Part shown: positions 24,721-36,900 of the stretch, in pieces
Numbering within the stretch: position 1 is the stretch's first letter
Layout of the letters: each line of letters opens with the position of its first letter
NCBI GenBank assembly: GCA_000231825.2
Contig: JH720364.1
Coordinates: 186,060 to 250,059 of the forward strand
DNA from: Tetrahymena elliotti 4EA
Lineage: Eukaryota; Ciliophora; Oligohymenophorea; Hymenostomatida; Tetrahymenidae
DNA length: 64,000 nucleotides
Direction of reading: 5' to 3'
Notes under the pieces: model-generated
Told to the model about the DNA's origin: nothing
Seen by the model: the letters and a program-made list of their open reading frames with translations, nothing else
The model's database searches: none
Program-made: the position numbers and the translations under genes

Positions 24721-25129
24721 AAGAATTGATGATTGTAATTATCTTTATTTAATAATATATGGTCAAAATATATTAAAATGACAGAATAGAGATTTGTAAA
24801 AGAGTCAAATAAATTTACAGGTATTTTGGTAAAGTAGAACAATTCAAAAAGGTGCTCTAATGCATTTTTTTTCTGATAAGAAATTAAAAATTAAAAAAAA
24901 GCAAAATCAATTATCTCATAATTTTAAAATTTAAACTTTCTATTTCAAAAACATATTAAAAAATAAATTCCAGATATCTTTTCTAAAACAATCATGGATC
25001 AGATTTAAAATATTTTTCTTACAATATTCGTTTTAAATACATTTAGAATGTTAAAAATAGATCATATTAAAGTTTACTTTAAATGAAGTAAAAACCAAAT
25101 TTATAGATTTAGACTAAAAAATGCTAAAA
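24721..25129. other. Spacer between tandem hydrolase genes
   Basis: About 0.4 kb of AT-rich DNA between copy B's stop and copy A's start. It presumably holds the copy A promoter. No other feature. Confidence 0.5.
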
Positions 25130-25840
25130 TCAATTATTGAGCTAATCAAGTTTGTATTTTTTATATAAGTCAAACATGATACCCTTTAATTTATCATTTT
25201 TTAATATATAATCATTTAATTTATGGTCCCCGTTTTCTATTGTAATTAATTAGCAGTCTTTAATTTATTGAGAACAATCTAAGCTATTTTGATATGGGAT
25301 TGTTTTATCATTCGTTCCATGTATAATTATGATATTTTTTCCTAAATTTTTCTAATTTATCCTCTCTACTATTTCATTCCATTTATATTTGGGAGTTTAT
25401 CCAACTTTATCTAGAAGATACTTTAAAGCTGGGCAACATAAAACGATTGGACCATCCCATAATCCTTCTGATACCATCAGAAGTCCTATTCCTCCTCCCC
25501 AACTGCTACCTAAAATTATATCAGGTCTATTCTTTCGCAATTCTTCTTCTTAAATTTTTAAGCATCCTTACAAGCTATCTTCTGCTGCCCTAGAAGGCCT
25601 AAAAAAATTCCTACATAAATTACGAAGGAGGGAATTCTTTTTTTATATATTCCATAAGGACATGTTCATAGAAACATAGTAGCATTTTTAGAAACTATTT
25701 TATAAATACCTATGTTTTGAGCCATTCAGCCCACTTTCTAGCCCATGTACATATAGAGCAGATTATGGAATAAATTAACTATCTTCCTTAATCTCTTCGG
25801 TTTAGTCTTCTCTTTCATTTAATGTATTTAATTATTTCAT
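25130..25840 (-). CDS. Alpha/beta hydrolase, tandem copy B
   Basis: A single exon of 236 residues runs from ATG 25840-25838 to TGA 25132-25130. It is clearly paralogous to copy A: SALYVHGLESGLNGSKHRYL, FFRPSRAAEDSLQGCL, ILGSSWGGGIGLLMVS, WDGPIVLCCPALKYLL, YKWNEIVERINQ, IIIHGTNDKTIPYQNS and IENGDHKLND. The nucleophile Ser, acid Asp and catalytic His are all kept, so it should be active. The N-terminal extension of copy A (about 33 residues) is absent from the ATG-started frame; the DNA just upstream of the ATG looks weakly related but meets a TGA. Divergence at the protein level with conserved motifs argues for an old but maintained duplication. Confidence 0.88.
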
Positions 25841-27831
25841 TTTACTAAAAATATCTAGAAAGTTTGTGTAAATTGTTGTAAAAAAGTTATTTAATCAAGA
25901 TAAGATTATTGATTAAAATTTAAAGTAAAAATAGATTATTAATACTGATAATTAATATTTTAAAATATAAGCAAACATTAACTTTTCTATATTTTTTAAT
26001 AGAGATTTAATAATCTTAAGATGCAAGAAAAAGAAGTATTAATTATATAAAATACAACATTAAGTCTTGATAATGATTTTTATAAAGGAGCAAAAGTAAA
26101 AGGAGATTAGATTTTTTTACAATTAATCTTGATCTGAATAATAAATTTTTCATGAAAAATATTTAACCTTGTAAATTTTAACAAGTTGGTGATAGTAATA
26201 AAAAAAAATCTGACTCATTTAATTATTTAAAAAAAGATAGCTTCTTTTCCTTATAGATTAAAATAAATTTTTATTACTTTTTCTTGAGTTAATTAAGTCT
26301 GAAAAAGCTTTTCATAAATATTAAACTCATTCTTTTTATTATTATCTTGTTAAAATAAAAATATTTGAATTAATTTACTGAAATTAAATAATTTACTAAT
26401 AATCTCATTTTAAATAAAATTTTCATTTATAAAAATTGGAAAAAGGTAAATTTTTAAATAATAGATTTTTAGGTTGGAATTATCATGTCAAAAAAATGTT
26501 TAAAATAAGAAAATTGTTTTTCTTAAATTTAAAAAGACATATTTATTTAAACAAAAATCAAAAATCTTTTAAAAATTTTGTAAAGGTTGATTTAATTTTT
26601 TTTTAAGAAATAAGTGGAGTTAAATTGTAAAATAAAATAGGAAAATTTCTAAGCCATTTAATGAAATAAAGACAATAAAAACAAAGTAATTGTAATTTGT
26701 TATTGGAAATTTATATTTAAGAATTATATCTTTATCTAATCGATGATTAAAAAATTGTGTTTAGTTAAGAAAGACCATATAATTTTCTTTGATTAGTATT
26801 ATGATTATCTTTTAATAGAAATCAATTTTCATGATGCACTATTTATAAGTATATATCAATCATTAACACATTTAAGAATAATATTATTTGTTTTATTAAT
26901 CACCTTGAAATAAAAAATTTTAAAATATCTTTTTCAATAAAATACTACATGTTAATTTTATCGTAAAATAATTTAATCTTTAAATTTTTTACTTATCTTA
27001 GGTTCAGCTTGTAAAAATACTCATTCTATACCGAATACATTCAAATAGGTCTTGCAAAATTTTTAAAACATATTGATGTTTAAATTAATAAAAAAGAAAC
27101 CACTCAAGAAAATTTGAATGAGGAATAATTGATGTATTTTTCTACGAAGCTTTATTAAAGTTAAGCTTAAAGACTACTTAAAAATTTACCATAAATTCTT
27201 TTAATAGTGCGATGATAATAATCTTTCTATTTAAGTTTAACGAAAATAATTTTGTTAAATTTTAAATTTTTACTTTAAAAATACGTTTTAAAATTTTGTT
27301 GAATGCAAATTTTTAATTCTAAAATATAAAATATGATACCTATTTTATTTCTTCATAATTAATCTTTAAATTTTACAGAGAGGTATAACTTAAAAATAAA
27401 TTGTAAATGTTTGAATTAAGAAAAAATTTGTGATTAAAATTGAATTAGTAGTAATAGTATCAGTTCTTTAAAAAATCACACTTTAAATAATGATGTATTA
27501 TGATGATTTTACAAGTAGCTCAGATAATAGCTTCTCGACTATGCATAATATTTCTTTTTTTAAGGTTGCTCAATAAATAAGAATCAGAGTAGAAAAAAGC
27601 TAATAATAAATAATTTTTGATTTGTTATCTAATATTCAGATTTTAAAAAAATGTAAAAGATTTTAGTTATTTCATTCATAAGTAAATATATTCTATTTCT
27701 TTAAATTCTTAATTATTCTTTTTAAAATAGTATCTTGTATCCATGCTCTTAAAAAAGAGATTGACATTATATAAAGGTAAAAAATATTTTAAATTAAATA
27801 ATTAATTTTCCTAAGACATTTAAGTTTGAAA
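25841..27831. other. Intergenic region before the Cys-rich gene array
   Basis: About 2 kb of AT-rich DNA. Two frames stand out weakly: ATG 26021 to TGA 26135-26137 (38 residues, starting MQEKEVLIIQ), and a frame open from ATG 27493 through the leader of the next gene to about 27958 (starting MYYDDFTSSSDNSF). TGA is rare here, so long open frames arise by chance and I do not call either a gene. Confidence 0.4.
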
Positions 27832-30800
27832 ATGAAATTTTAAATAATAAATTAATTTTTAAAGAAGGAAACTGTCTGTCTAAAAAAATATTTTTTTTAT
27901 TGTTATTTTAATTACAAAAAGTTAAGAATCTAATCGGAATCTAGTGGAGTGTAATTTTGAATGCACATGCACTATCTCAAATACTTGTACAGGATGTGTA
28001 AAATCCAATTATATTTACTATCATGATACAAATGACTGCTATACAACTAGTTATTGTTCTACAACTTATGATTCTTAATATACTTTAGACTCAATTAATA
28101 AAACATGTTGCATAAATTATTGTTAAACTTTTAAAAATAATAATAATGGTAATTAAATGTGCTTAACCTATAAAAATGGGTATTATTTACCTTATCCAGG
28201 AGCTAGTGAATGCCTCAAAACTTGCAGTTCAAGTACTTGTTTGATTTGTTCAACAGGTAAATATTTATACTAAAATAATAGTTGTGAAGCTTGTCCTCCT
28301 GATAGCTATTATATTAGTGGGAATAGTTGTATAAAGTGCCACTCTTCTTGTAAGTCTTGCAATGGTACTTAAAATAATAATTGTTTATCTTGCACATCAG
28401 GAGCTTATTTATATCCTAACAATACATGTTAAACTAATTGTGTTGATGGATATTTTAAGATTGGAAATAACTGCCAATAATGTAATTCAAGCTGCTTAAC
28501 TTGTAATGGTTTATTATAAAATAATTGCCTCTCATGTCCTGCCGGTTAATATTTATTTTAAGATAATACTTGCTCAGCTACATGTAATGCTAATAATAAA
28601 TTTTATGTTAGTGGAACTAACTGTTTATAATGCAACTCAAGTTATTTGACATGTAATGGATCTTCATCAAATAGCTGCCTCTCATGCCCATCTGGTTAAT
28701 ATTTATTCTAAAATAATATTTTTTAAGTTAGCTGTAATACTAATAATGGGTATTATATTAGCGGATCTAATTGTTTGAAATGTGATCCTAGCTGTTTAAC
28801 ATGTAATGGCTCTTCATTAACTAGCTACCTCTCATGCCAATCAGGTTAATATCTATTTTAAGATAATACTTGTTCAGCTACTTGCAATATTAATAATCGA
28901 TTCTATCTTAATGGAAATAATTGCATGTCTTGCAATTCAAGTTGTTTAACCTGTAATGGTTCCTCTTATAATAATTGCCTTTCATGTTCTACTGGTTAGT
29001 ATTTATTTGAGGATAATACTTGTTCAGTTGCATGTGATGTGAATAATACATTTTATATTAGTGGAACTAATTGTCTATAATGCAACCCAAGTTGTTTAAC
29101 TGCAATGGCTCTTCATCAGATAACTGCCTCTCCTGTCCTACTGGTTTATATTTATTTTAAAATCAAAGTTGTACAGCATTTTGTGATATTAACAATGGAT
29201 TTTATGTAGATGGAGCTAACTGTTTAAAATGTGATTCTAGTTGCAAAACTTGTAATGGACCTTAAAAATCTAACTGTCTTTCATGTTAATCAGGTTAATT
29301 TTTATTTGAAAATTTTACTTGTTCTTCAATATGCAATACTAACGGGTATTATATAAATGGAAATAGTTGCAATAAATGCGACTCTAGATGCTTAACTTGT
29401 AGTGGCTCTTAATAGAATAATTGTCTTTCTTGTTACTCAAGTGAATATTTATTTTAGAATAATACTTGTTCTTCAACATGTGATATAAACAATGGTTTTT
29501 ATATTAGCGGAACCTCTTGTTTATAATGTAATTCTAGTTGTTTAACTTGTAATGGGCCTTTATAAAACAATTGCCTTTCTTGTCATACATCAGATTATTT
29601 ATTTTAAAGCAATACATGCAAACCAACATGCTAAATTAACAATGGTTATTATTTGAACAATAAATGCTGCCTTCTTTGTGATTAATCATGTAAAACATGT
29701 AATGGGTCAAGTATTAATAATTGTTTATCATGCAACTAAGGATAATTTTTGTATTTTGATTAATCATGTAAACCTAACTGTAACACAAGCTTTGGGAAAT
29801 ATATACAAGGAAGTAATTGCCTTGATTGTGATTCTTCATGTCAATCTTGTTATGACAATTTACCAACAAATTGTCTAACTTGTTTTTCTGGAAACTATTT
29901 ATATGCAGATAATTCTTGTAAACCTTGTCATACATATGATGGTTATTTTATTAACTTAAATATGTGTACTTAATGTAACAAATCATGTAAAACATGTAAT
30001 GGACCACAATTAAGCTAATGTTTAACTTGTTGGCCTGGTCTCTACCTTTATCCTGATAATTCTTGTTAAACTTGTAATACAAGTTTTCAAAAATATCTAG
30101 ACCCTTAGTTAGTTTGCAGAAATTGTGATCCTTCTTGCTTAACATGTGATGGCCCAAATTTTAATTAATGCTTGACTTGCCCAACTGGAAAAAATATGTT
30201 TGCAGATAAAAGCTGTTAAATATGTAATACCTAAAATAAATACTATTTAGATAATCAAAATATTTGTAGAAAATGTGATTCAACATGCTTAACATTGGAA
30301 TTTCTCTGTACCCTGATAACAGCTGTTAAGTTTGTAATATTTCTAATTAGCAATACTTAGACTCTTAAAATATTTGTAGATCTTGTGATATTTCTTGTTT
30401 AACATGCAAAGGTGCTTCTCCTACTTAATGCTTAACATGTTTAATTGGAAATAACTTATTTCCAAATAACAGCTGTAAATATTGTGATGTAAATCAAAAA
30501 TATTATTTGGATAGTAGATAAATTTGTCAATCTTTTGATCCAAGCTGCTTAACATGTAATGGTTAGACTCCTTAATCATGCCTAAGTTGCCCTTCTGATT
30601 TTAACTTATATCCAGATAGCAGTTGCTAAATATGTGATACAAATAATAAATAATATTTAGATATCAATAATGTATGTAGGTCATGTGATCAGACATGCTA
30701 AACTTGCAATAATCAATCTCCCTAATCTTGTCTTAGCTGTCCAGAAGGAACTTTCTTATATCCTGACCAAAGCTGTAAAGCATGTGATTTAGAAAATAAA

Positions 30801-32265
30801 TAATATTTAGATAACAAATTAATTTGTCAATTATGTGACCTTTCTTGTTAGATATGTAATGATAAATCAGCAAATTCATGTTTAACTTGTCCATAAGGAA
30901 CTAATTTTTATCCAGACAACTCTTGTAAATATTGTGACACCATGAATAGCTATATTTGGATAGTTCGAATATTTGTTAATAATGTGCTTCTCTTTGTTAA
31001 ACTTGTAATGGCCCTACTTCAAATTCTTGTCTAAGCTGCTTACCTTAAGTTAATGGTAAATTAATATATATTTATTTTTTTTAAGCTTTTCTAAATTTAA
31101 AATGAAATAAAATCTCAAAGATTAAAACCAATTTCAATTTGAAAGAAGGTCGTAAACCTTTTTCTGAAAAAATAAATCCTAAGTTTTTTGATTAGATTAA
31201 AATGTTAAGTCTTCGCTAAACTTTTATAGATTTGAATTACTTTATCATTACAGATATAGTAATAATTTTATTAGTGGTCTGTAAGTTGCTAAGTAAAAAG
31301 TATCATTCATTAAGTGAAATTGAAGAGAAAAAGTTTTCTTATTTCATTAAATTGTAGCTTTTATTCTCAAATTACATTCTCATATCAATTTTTAAGGCTT
31401 TTAAATAAATCGAATTTTCAACAACAATAAGCATAATTAGCTTTACTCTTTAAATACTCTATTTAGTAGCATATGGTATATTTTTAATTATCTTCTATTT
31501 TTAGATAAAAAAATTTGATAGAAAATAAAATATGAATCTAATAAATAAATACTATGTCTTGATAGATAATGTAAATATTGACATACCTTATGGAAAATAT
31601 TTTTGGTTGTTATTTGAAATAAGAAAAGTACTAAATATAGCTATTGTTTTTGTAATACCTTAATTATTAATCTCTCTGATCCTAATCGTTAGTTTTAATT
31701 TATTATTTTTTTCTTACATGCTTTATTTCAAGCCAATCATGGCTATAAATGAATAAAGATACTATTTTTTTTTAGAATTCTTACAAATATTGATTAACTT
31801 CAATATTATTCTTTTGCATTGCTGTAATGATATCAGGATAGCATGGTCTACAGTAATTTCTATTGGGTTACTGATTTTAACTATTCTGGTATATTCGATA
31901 TATATTACATATATATTCTTAAAAATTAAATACTGCAAAAAAAGATTTAGAGTATCTAAGAATCAATATTATGAAGAGAATATTAGATAGAAGCAAATTT
32001 AGTCTACATATAATAAAAATTAAATGATAATTAAAATAAGAGCTGGGATATTAAATCCAATAAATAAATCATAAAATCTATCATCTATCACAGAGTAAGA
32101 ATTTAGAAATTAATTAAATTTTAACTTATTTTTATCAAAATGTAAAATAGAAGTGGTTCAAGGATAGAGTATATGGACAGTAGTATACACTAACTCTCTA
32201 TAAAATGGAATAAAAATCCAATCTATATAAGAAACCTGGCTCTTAGCACTTACAAAAAATTGTGA
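27832..32265 (+). pseudogene. Copy 1 of the Cys-rich repeat / multi-pass membrane family, decayed
   Basis: A leader-like frame from ATG 27832 (hydrophobic segment FFIVILITKSQE) is out of phase with the Cys-rich part across a run of eight T at 27891-27898. The cap (CNFECTCTISNTC) and about 20 furin-like repeat units follow to about 31055. They are broken by a one-base loss near 29100 (CLT-CNG unit), a short deletion with frame change near 30290 and another frame change near 30950. Several cysteines are also lost. The Cys-rich linker present in copies 2 and 3 before the membrane domain is missing. The membrane domain restarts near 31202 with a deletion that fuses TFIDLNY to the first membrane helix. 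From there it is open: five or six hydrophobic segments with IPYGKYFWLLFEIRK, an intron 32095-32150, and the conserved last exon (IKWNKNPIYIRN) to TGA 32263-32265. The pattern is of a once complete gene now decaying. Some single-base shifts could be assembly errors, but the deletions cannot. Confidence 0.8.
28200..31055 (+). repeat. Furin/GFR-like Cys-repeat array of copy 1
   Basis: Units of about 150 bp (about 50 residues, 8 Cys) repeat across this interval. The type in the first part reads FYISGTNCLQCNSSCLTCNG; the last part shifts to the type YLDNQNICRKCDSTCLT. Frame breaks occur near 29100, 30290 and 30950. Confidence 0.85.
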
Positions 32266-33952
32266 TAGCAAACATAATTTTTTAAAACAATTATGCATTT
32301 TTACTTATTTTTTGGGATGAAATGAAATCTATATTTTTAATATAATTTGTACTTTCTTTCTAATTAATATATTTATGAAATACTCTTCATAAATTATTTC
32401 ATGATTTAAGATATCATATTTTATTTTAAAATTGCATAAAAAAAACTTCAAAACTCTTTTCAACTAATTTTGAAAATAAGCAAAAATAAATCAAAAGGAG
32501 AGAAGACATAATTAATATCTATAAATATTTCATTTTATAATTAAAATATTAGAATTATATAACCTCTAAATAAATAATTAAGTAAATATGTGTAATAAAA
32601 CAGAAAAAATGTTTATATTTCTTGTTAAAATGATAATTAAAATGTAAACATGAAGTTTTATTTTTAAAAATTAGCTTTATAGTGTTTATTTAGATAAAAT
32701 AAATAAATGATTAATAGTGTAATTGTTAATTATTATATCCAAATTAAAAAATAAAATCAAAAATTATTTGAAATCTGTTACTAGATGAATAATTAATCAT
32801 TTGTTGCATTTTAATTACTATTATTTATTATTATTCTATTGAAACTCAAAATAATCACCAAAATTTTTTCAAATTCAAGCAATAAAATAAAAGTAATTAA
32901 CTTTGATTAAATTTTATACACATCTAACTTTTATTAGTTGATACTCAAATCAGATAAAACTAACTAATGACCTTATTTTTTATAAAAATAAATATACATT
33001 GTAAATTTTTTTAATATGTATTTACAATGAAATAAAAATTTTAAATTAATTTCTTTTTACTAATCTGTGGTCAAAATTTGAATTTTCAAAAATCTCAATT
33101 TACGTTAAAGAAGTAAAATTATGTTAGGAAAATAAAAATAGATAAATGGTAAATTAAATAACTGAAACTTATTAAATTAAATATTAATGAAGGCTTTTTA
33201 ATTAACTTGATGAAAGTTGTTATATTAGCTTTTATTTATTTAAGAGATAAGTAAAATAATAAACTGACTGATAACTGAAAAAGCATACAAAATTTCATAA
33301 TGAAAATTTATACAATAAATAAATAAAAAATGTTAAATTATGAAAATTATTCAATAATTTATGAGCTAAAAAAAATTACTGATGAAATTTATTAATGAAA
33401 GAAGGTATATCAAAGTGGTTTTTACTTCAATAAAATTCATAAATTTTTCAAGGTTAAGCTTTACTCATGATAATAGCCTCAAATTAATTTAAAAAACTTG
33501 TATTTTTATTCTAGAAGGAGATTAAATTTTTAATTACAAAATTTCGGCCAGTTAAAAGTAAAGTTTTCCTTCTTGAATAATTCTTTTAAGCAGAAAATTG
33601 AGTTTTTTATAATCTACTTAGATTAAAAAAGAAGTGATTTCTAAAACAAATAAAATTTAATTTGTTAAAATCTCAAGTCTTCCTTCTTATTTATTTGTTT
33701 GACTTTAAAAACAAAGATAATATCATTAAAAAATATAATTAATTAAATTTTATTTTAAAATAATCATCTATTATCTAAAATAAACGTTCATGAAGTGGTA
33801 AATAATTTTCACATTTTCAAGTAAGGAAATTTCATTTTCAAATTTTAATGAATATTTTATTAAAAGTTTCAATTATCGCTGCCAGGTTTTCAGATTTAGT
33901 ATCTCCAAACAGGTATAAAAAAATATGTCTCAATTATTAAATAAAAAGGAAT
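32266..33952. other. Intergenic region between array copies 1 and 2
   Basis: About 1.7 kb of AT-rich DNA with no gene-like frame. It should hold the 3' end of copy 1 and the promoter of copy 2. Confidence 0.5.
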
Positions 33953-36900
33953 ATGAATAGGATATTTCAATTTTCAAGAGAATATAAACTTTTTAATTCC
34001 TTTTATATAAAAAATTATTTTATATTATTTCTGTTATCTAAAATAACTAGTAAATAAAGAATGAGAAATTTAGCAATTTGTAATTATGCTTGCTACTGTA
34101 CTGTTTCCTATACTTGCTAAAGTTGTATAAATTATTATGATGTCTATTATGCTGATCTTGATAGTTGTGATAATTTATATTACTGTAATTCAATTTATGG
34201 TAATTATTAATTAGATTCAACTAATAAAGCATGTTGTATTAACTATTGTAAAACTTGTAAAAGTAATGGAAAAGGTGATTAGGCTTGTTTTACTTGTGTA
34301 TTAGGGTATTATTTACCTTATCCAGATGCTAATTAATGCATTAAGACTTGTAGTAGTACTACTTGCTTGAATTGCAATACAGGATAATATTTATATTAAA
34401 ACAACACTTGCTAATCTACTTGTCCTTCAAGCGGATATTATATCAATGGAAATAATTGCATAAAATGTCACTCTTCTTGCCTTACATGTAATGGCTAACA
34501 AAATAATAATTGTTTATCTTGTCCAAACGGCTATTATTTTAATGGAAATAGCTGCTTATAATGTAATTCTAATTGCTTAACTTGCAATGGTTCTTTATCA
34601 ACTAACTGCCTTACTTGTCCTTAGGGTTAATATCTATTTTAGAACAGTTCATGCTAAATTACTTGTAATACTAGCAATGGATATTATATTAATGGTACAA
34701 ACTGCTTACTATGTAATTCAAGCTGTTTAACTTGTAGTGGCCCTTTATCAAATAATTGCCTTTCATGTCCTTTAGGATAATATTTATTAGCCTACAATAT
34801 ATGTACTGCAAATTGTAATATCAGTAACGGATTTTATATTAATGGATCTAGTTGTTTGTAGTGTAATTAGAGTTGCTTAACTTGCAATGGCTCTTTATCA
34901 ACGAACTGTCTTTCATGTCCTTAAAATTATTACTTATTTCAAGATAATAGTTGTTCAGCAACTTGTGATATAAATAATGGTTTTTATATTAGTGGAACTA
35001 ATTGTCTAAAATGTAATCCTAGTTGCTTGACTTGTAATGGTCCCTTAAAAAATAATTGCCTTACATGCCTTATAGGATAATATTTATTTTAGAATAACAC
35101 TTGCTCAGCTATATGTAATATCAACAGTGGATTTTATATTAGTGGTTCTAATTGTTTGCTCTGCAATTAAAGTTGTTAAACTTGTAATGGCTCTTTATCA
35201 ACTAATTGCCTTTCATGCTATTCTGAAAATTATCTATTTTAAAATAATACCTGTTAAGCTTTGTGTAATATTAATAATGGGTTTTATATTGATGGAAATA
35301 ATTGTTTATAATGTAATTCAAGTTGCTTAACATGTAATGGTCCTTTTTTAAATAACTGTCTGTCTTGTCCTTTAAATTTTTATTTATTTTAAGATAATAC
35401 ATGCAAATCTACTTGTAATGTTAATAATGGATATTTTGTAAGCAATAATTATTGCCTTCTTTGTGATTCTTCTTGCTTAACCTGTACAGGATAATCTCCA
35501 AATAACTGCTCTTCCTGTCGCTCTGGATAATTTTTATATGCAGATAACTCTTGTAAATCAACCTGTAATGTAAGTTAAGGATATTTTATTCAAGGTATAA
35601 ATTGTCTTGCTTGTAATTCTTCTTGTTTATCTTGCTCTGGATTGTTATCTACAAACTGCACAGCATGTTTTTTTGGAAATTATTTATATGCAGATAATTC
35701 TTGTAAGCCATGTAATGTAAGTAATAGCTTTTTTATTAGCTAAGAGAAGTGTATTTAATGCTCTTCATCTTGCCTAACATGTTCAGGAGCACTTCCAACT
35801 TAATGCCTTGCGTGTAAGCAAGGTCTTTATCTTTATCCAGATAATTCTTGTTCAGTATGCAACATAAGTAATTAATAGTTTTTAGACTCATAAAATATTT
35901 GCAGAAATTGTGATCCATCTTGTTAAACATGTAATGGACATAATCCTAATTAGTGTTATAGTTGTCAAGTAGGAAAAAATTTTTTCCCAGATAATACCTG
36001 TTAAACTTGCGATATTTAAAATAAATAGTATTTAGATAATAAAAATATCTGTAGGTCATGTGATTCAACATGTTTAAAATGCAATGGACCATTATCTACT
36101 TCTTGTACTAGTTGCCCAAATGGAACTTACCTATTTCCTGATAATAGTTGCAAACTTTGTAATATAAACTACTAATTTTATTTAGATCCATAAAATATTT
36201 GCAGATCTTGTGATTCATCTTGCTTGACCTGCTCTGGTCCTTCTCCCACATAATGCTTAACTTGCCTTGATGGAAATAACTTATTTCCAGATAATAGTTG
36301 TAAATTGTGTAATATAAATAACAATTATTTTTTAGATAATTAAAAAATTTGTAGATCTTGTGATCCTAGTTGTTTATCATGTAGCAGCTCAACTCCATAA
36401 TCATGCATAAGCTGTCCTAAAAATTTTAATTTATATCCTGATAATAGTTGTAGAGTATGTGATTTAACAAACAAGTAATATTTGGATAGCTAAGGTATTT
36501 GTAGATCTTGTAATTATACCTGCTAAAAATGTAATAGTTCTTTACCTACATCTTGCTTAAGCTGCCCTTAAGGAACTTTTTTATATCCAGATTCAAGTTG
36601 TAAAATGTGTGATGTTTCAAGTAAATAATATTTAGATAATCAATTAGTTTGCAGATAATGTGATCCTTCTTGCTAGACTTGCGATGGGTAATCAGCAACT
36701 TCATGTTTGACTTGTCCATTTGGAACTTATTTATATCCTGATCATAGTTGTAAATTTTGTGATACAGCTAATTAGCATTACCTAGATAGCTAAAATATAT
36801 GCTAAAAATGTGATTCGTCTTGTTAATCTTGTAATGGTCCCACTTAAAATTCTTGCTTGACTTGCCCTTAAAGTAAACTTGAATAATTAATCTATTAAAA

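Noticed and set aside
26021..26137. 38-codon plus-strand frame
   Set aside because: Too short, no motif, no neighbour support. TGA-free stretches of this size are common by chance in this DNA.
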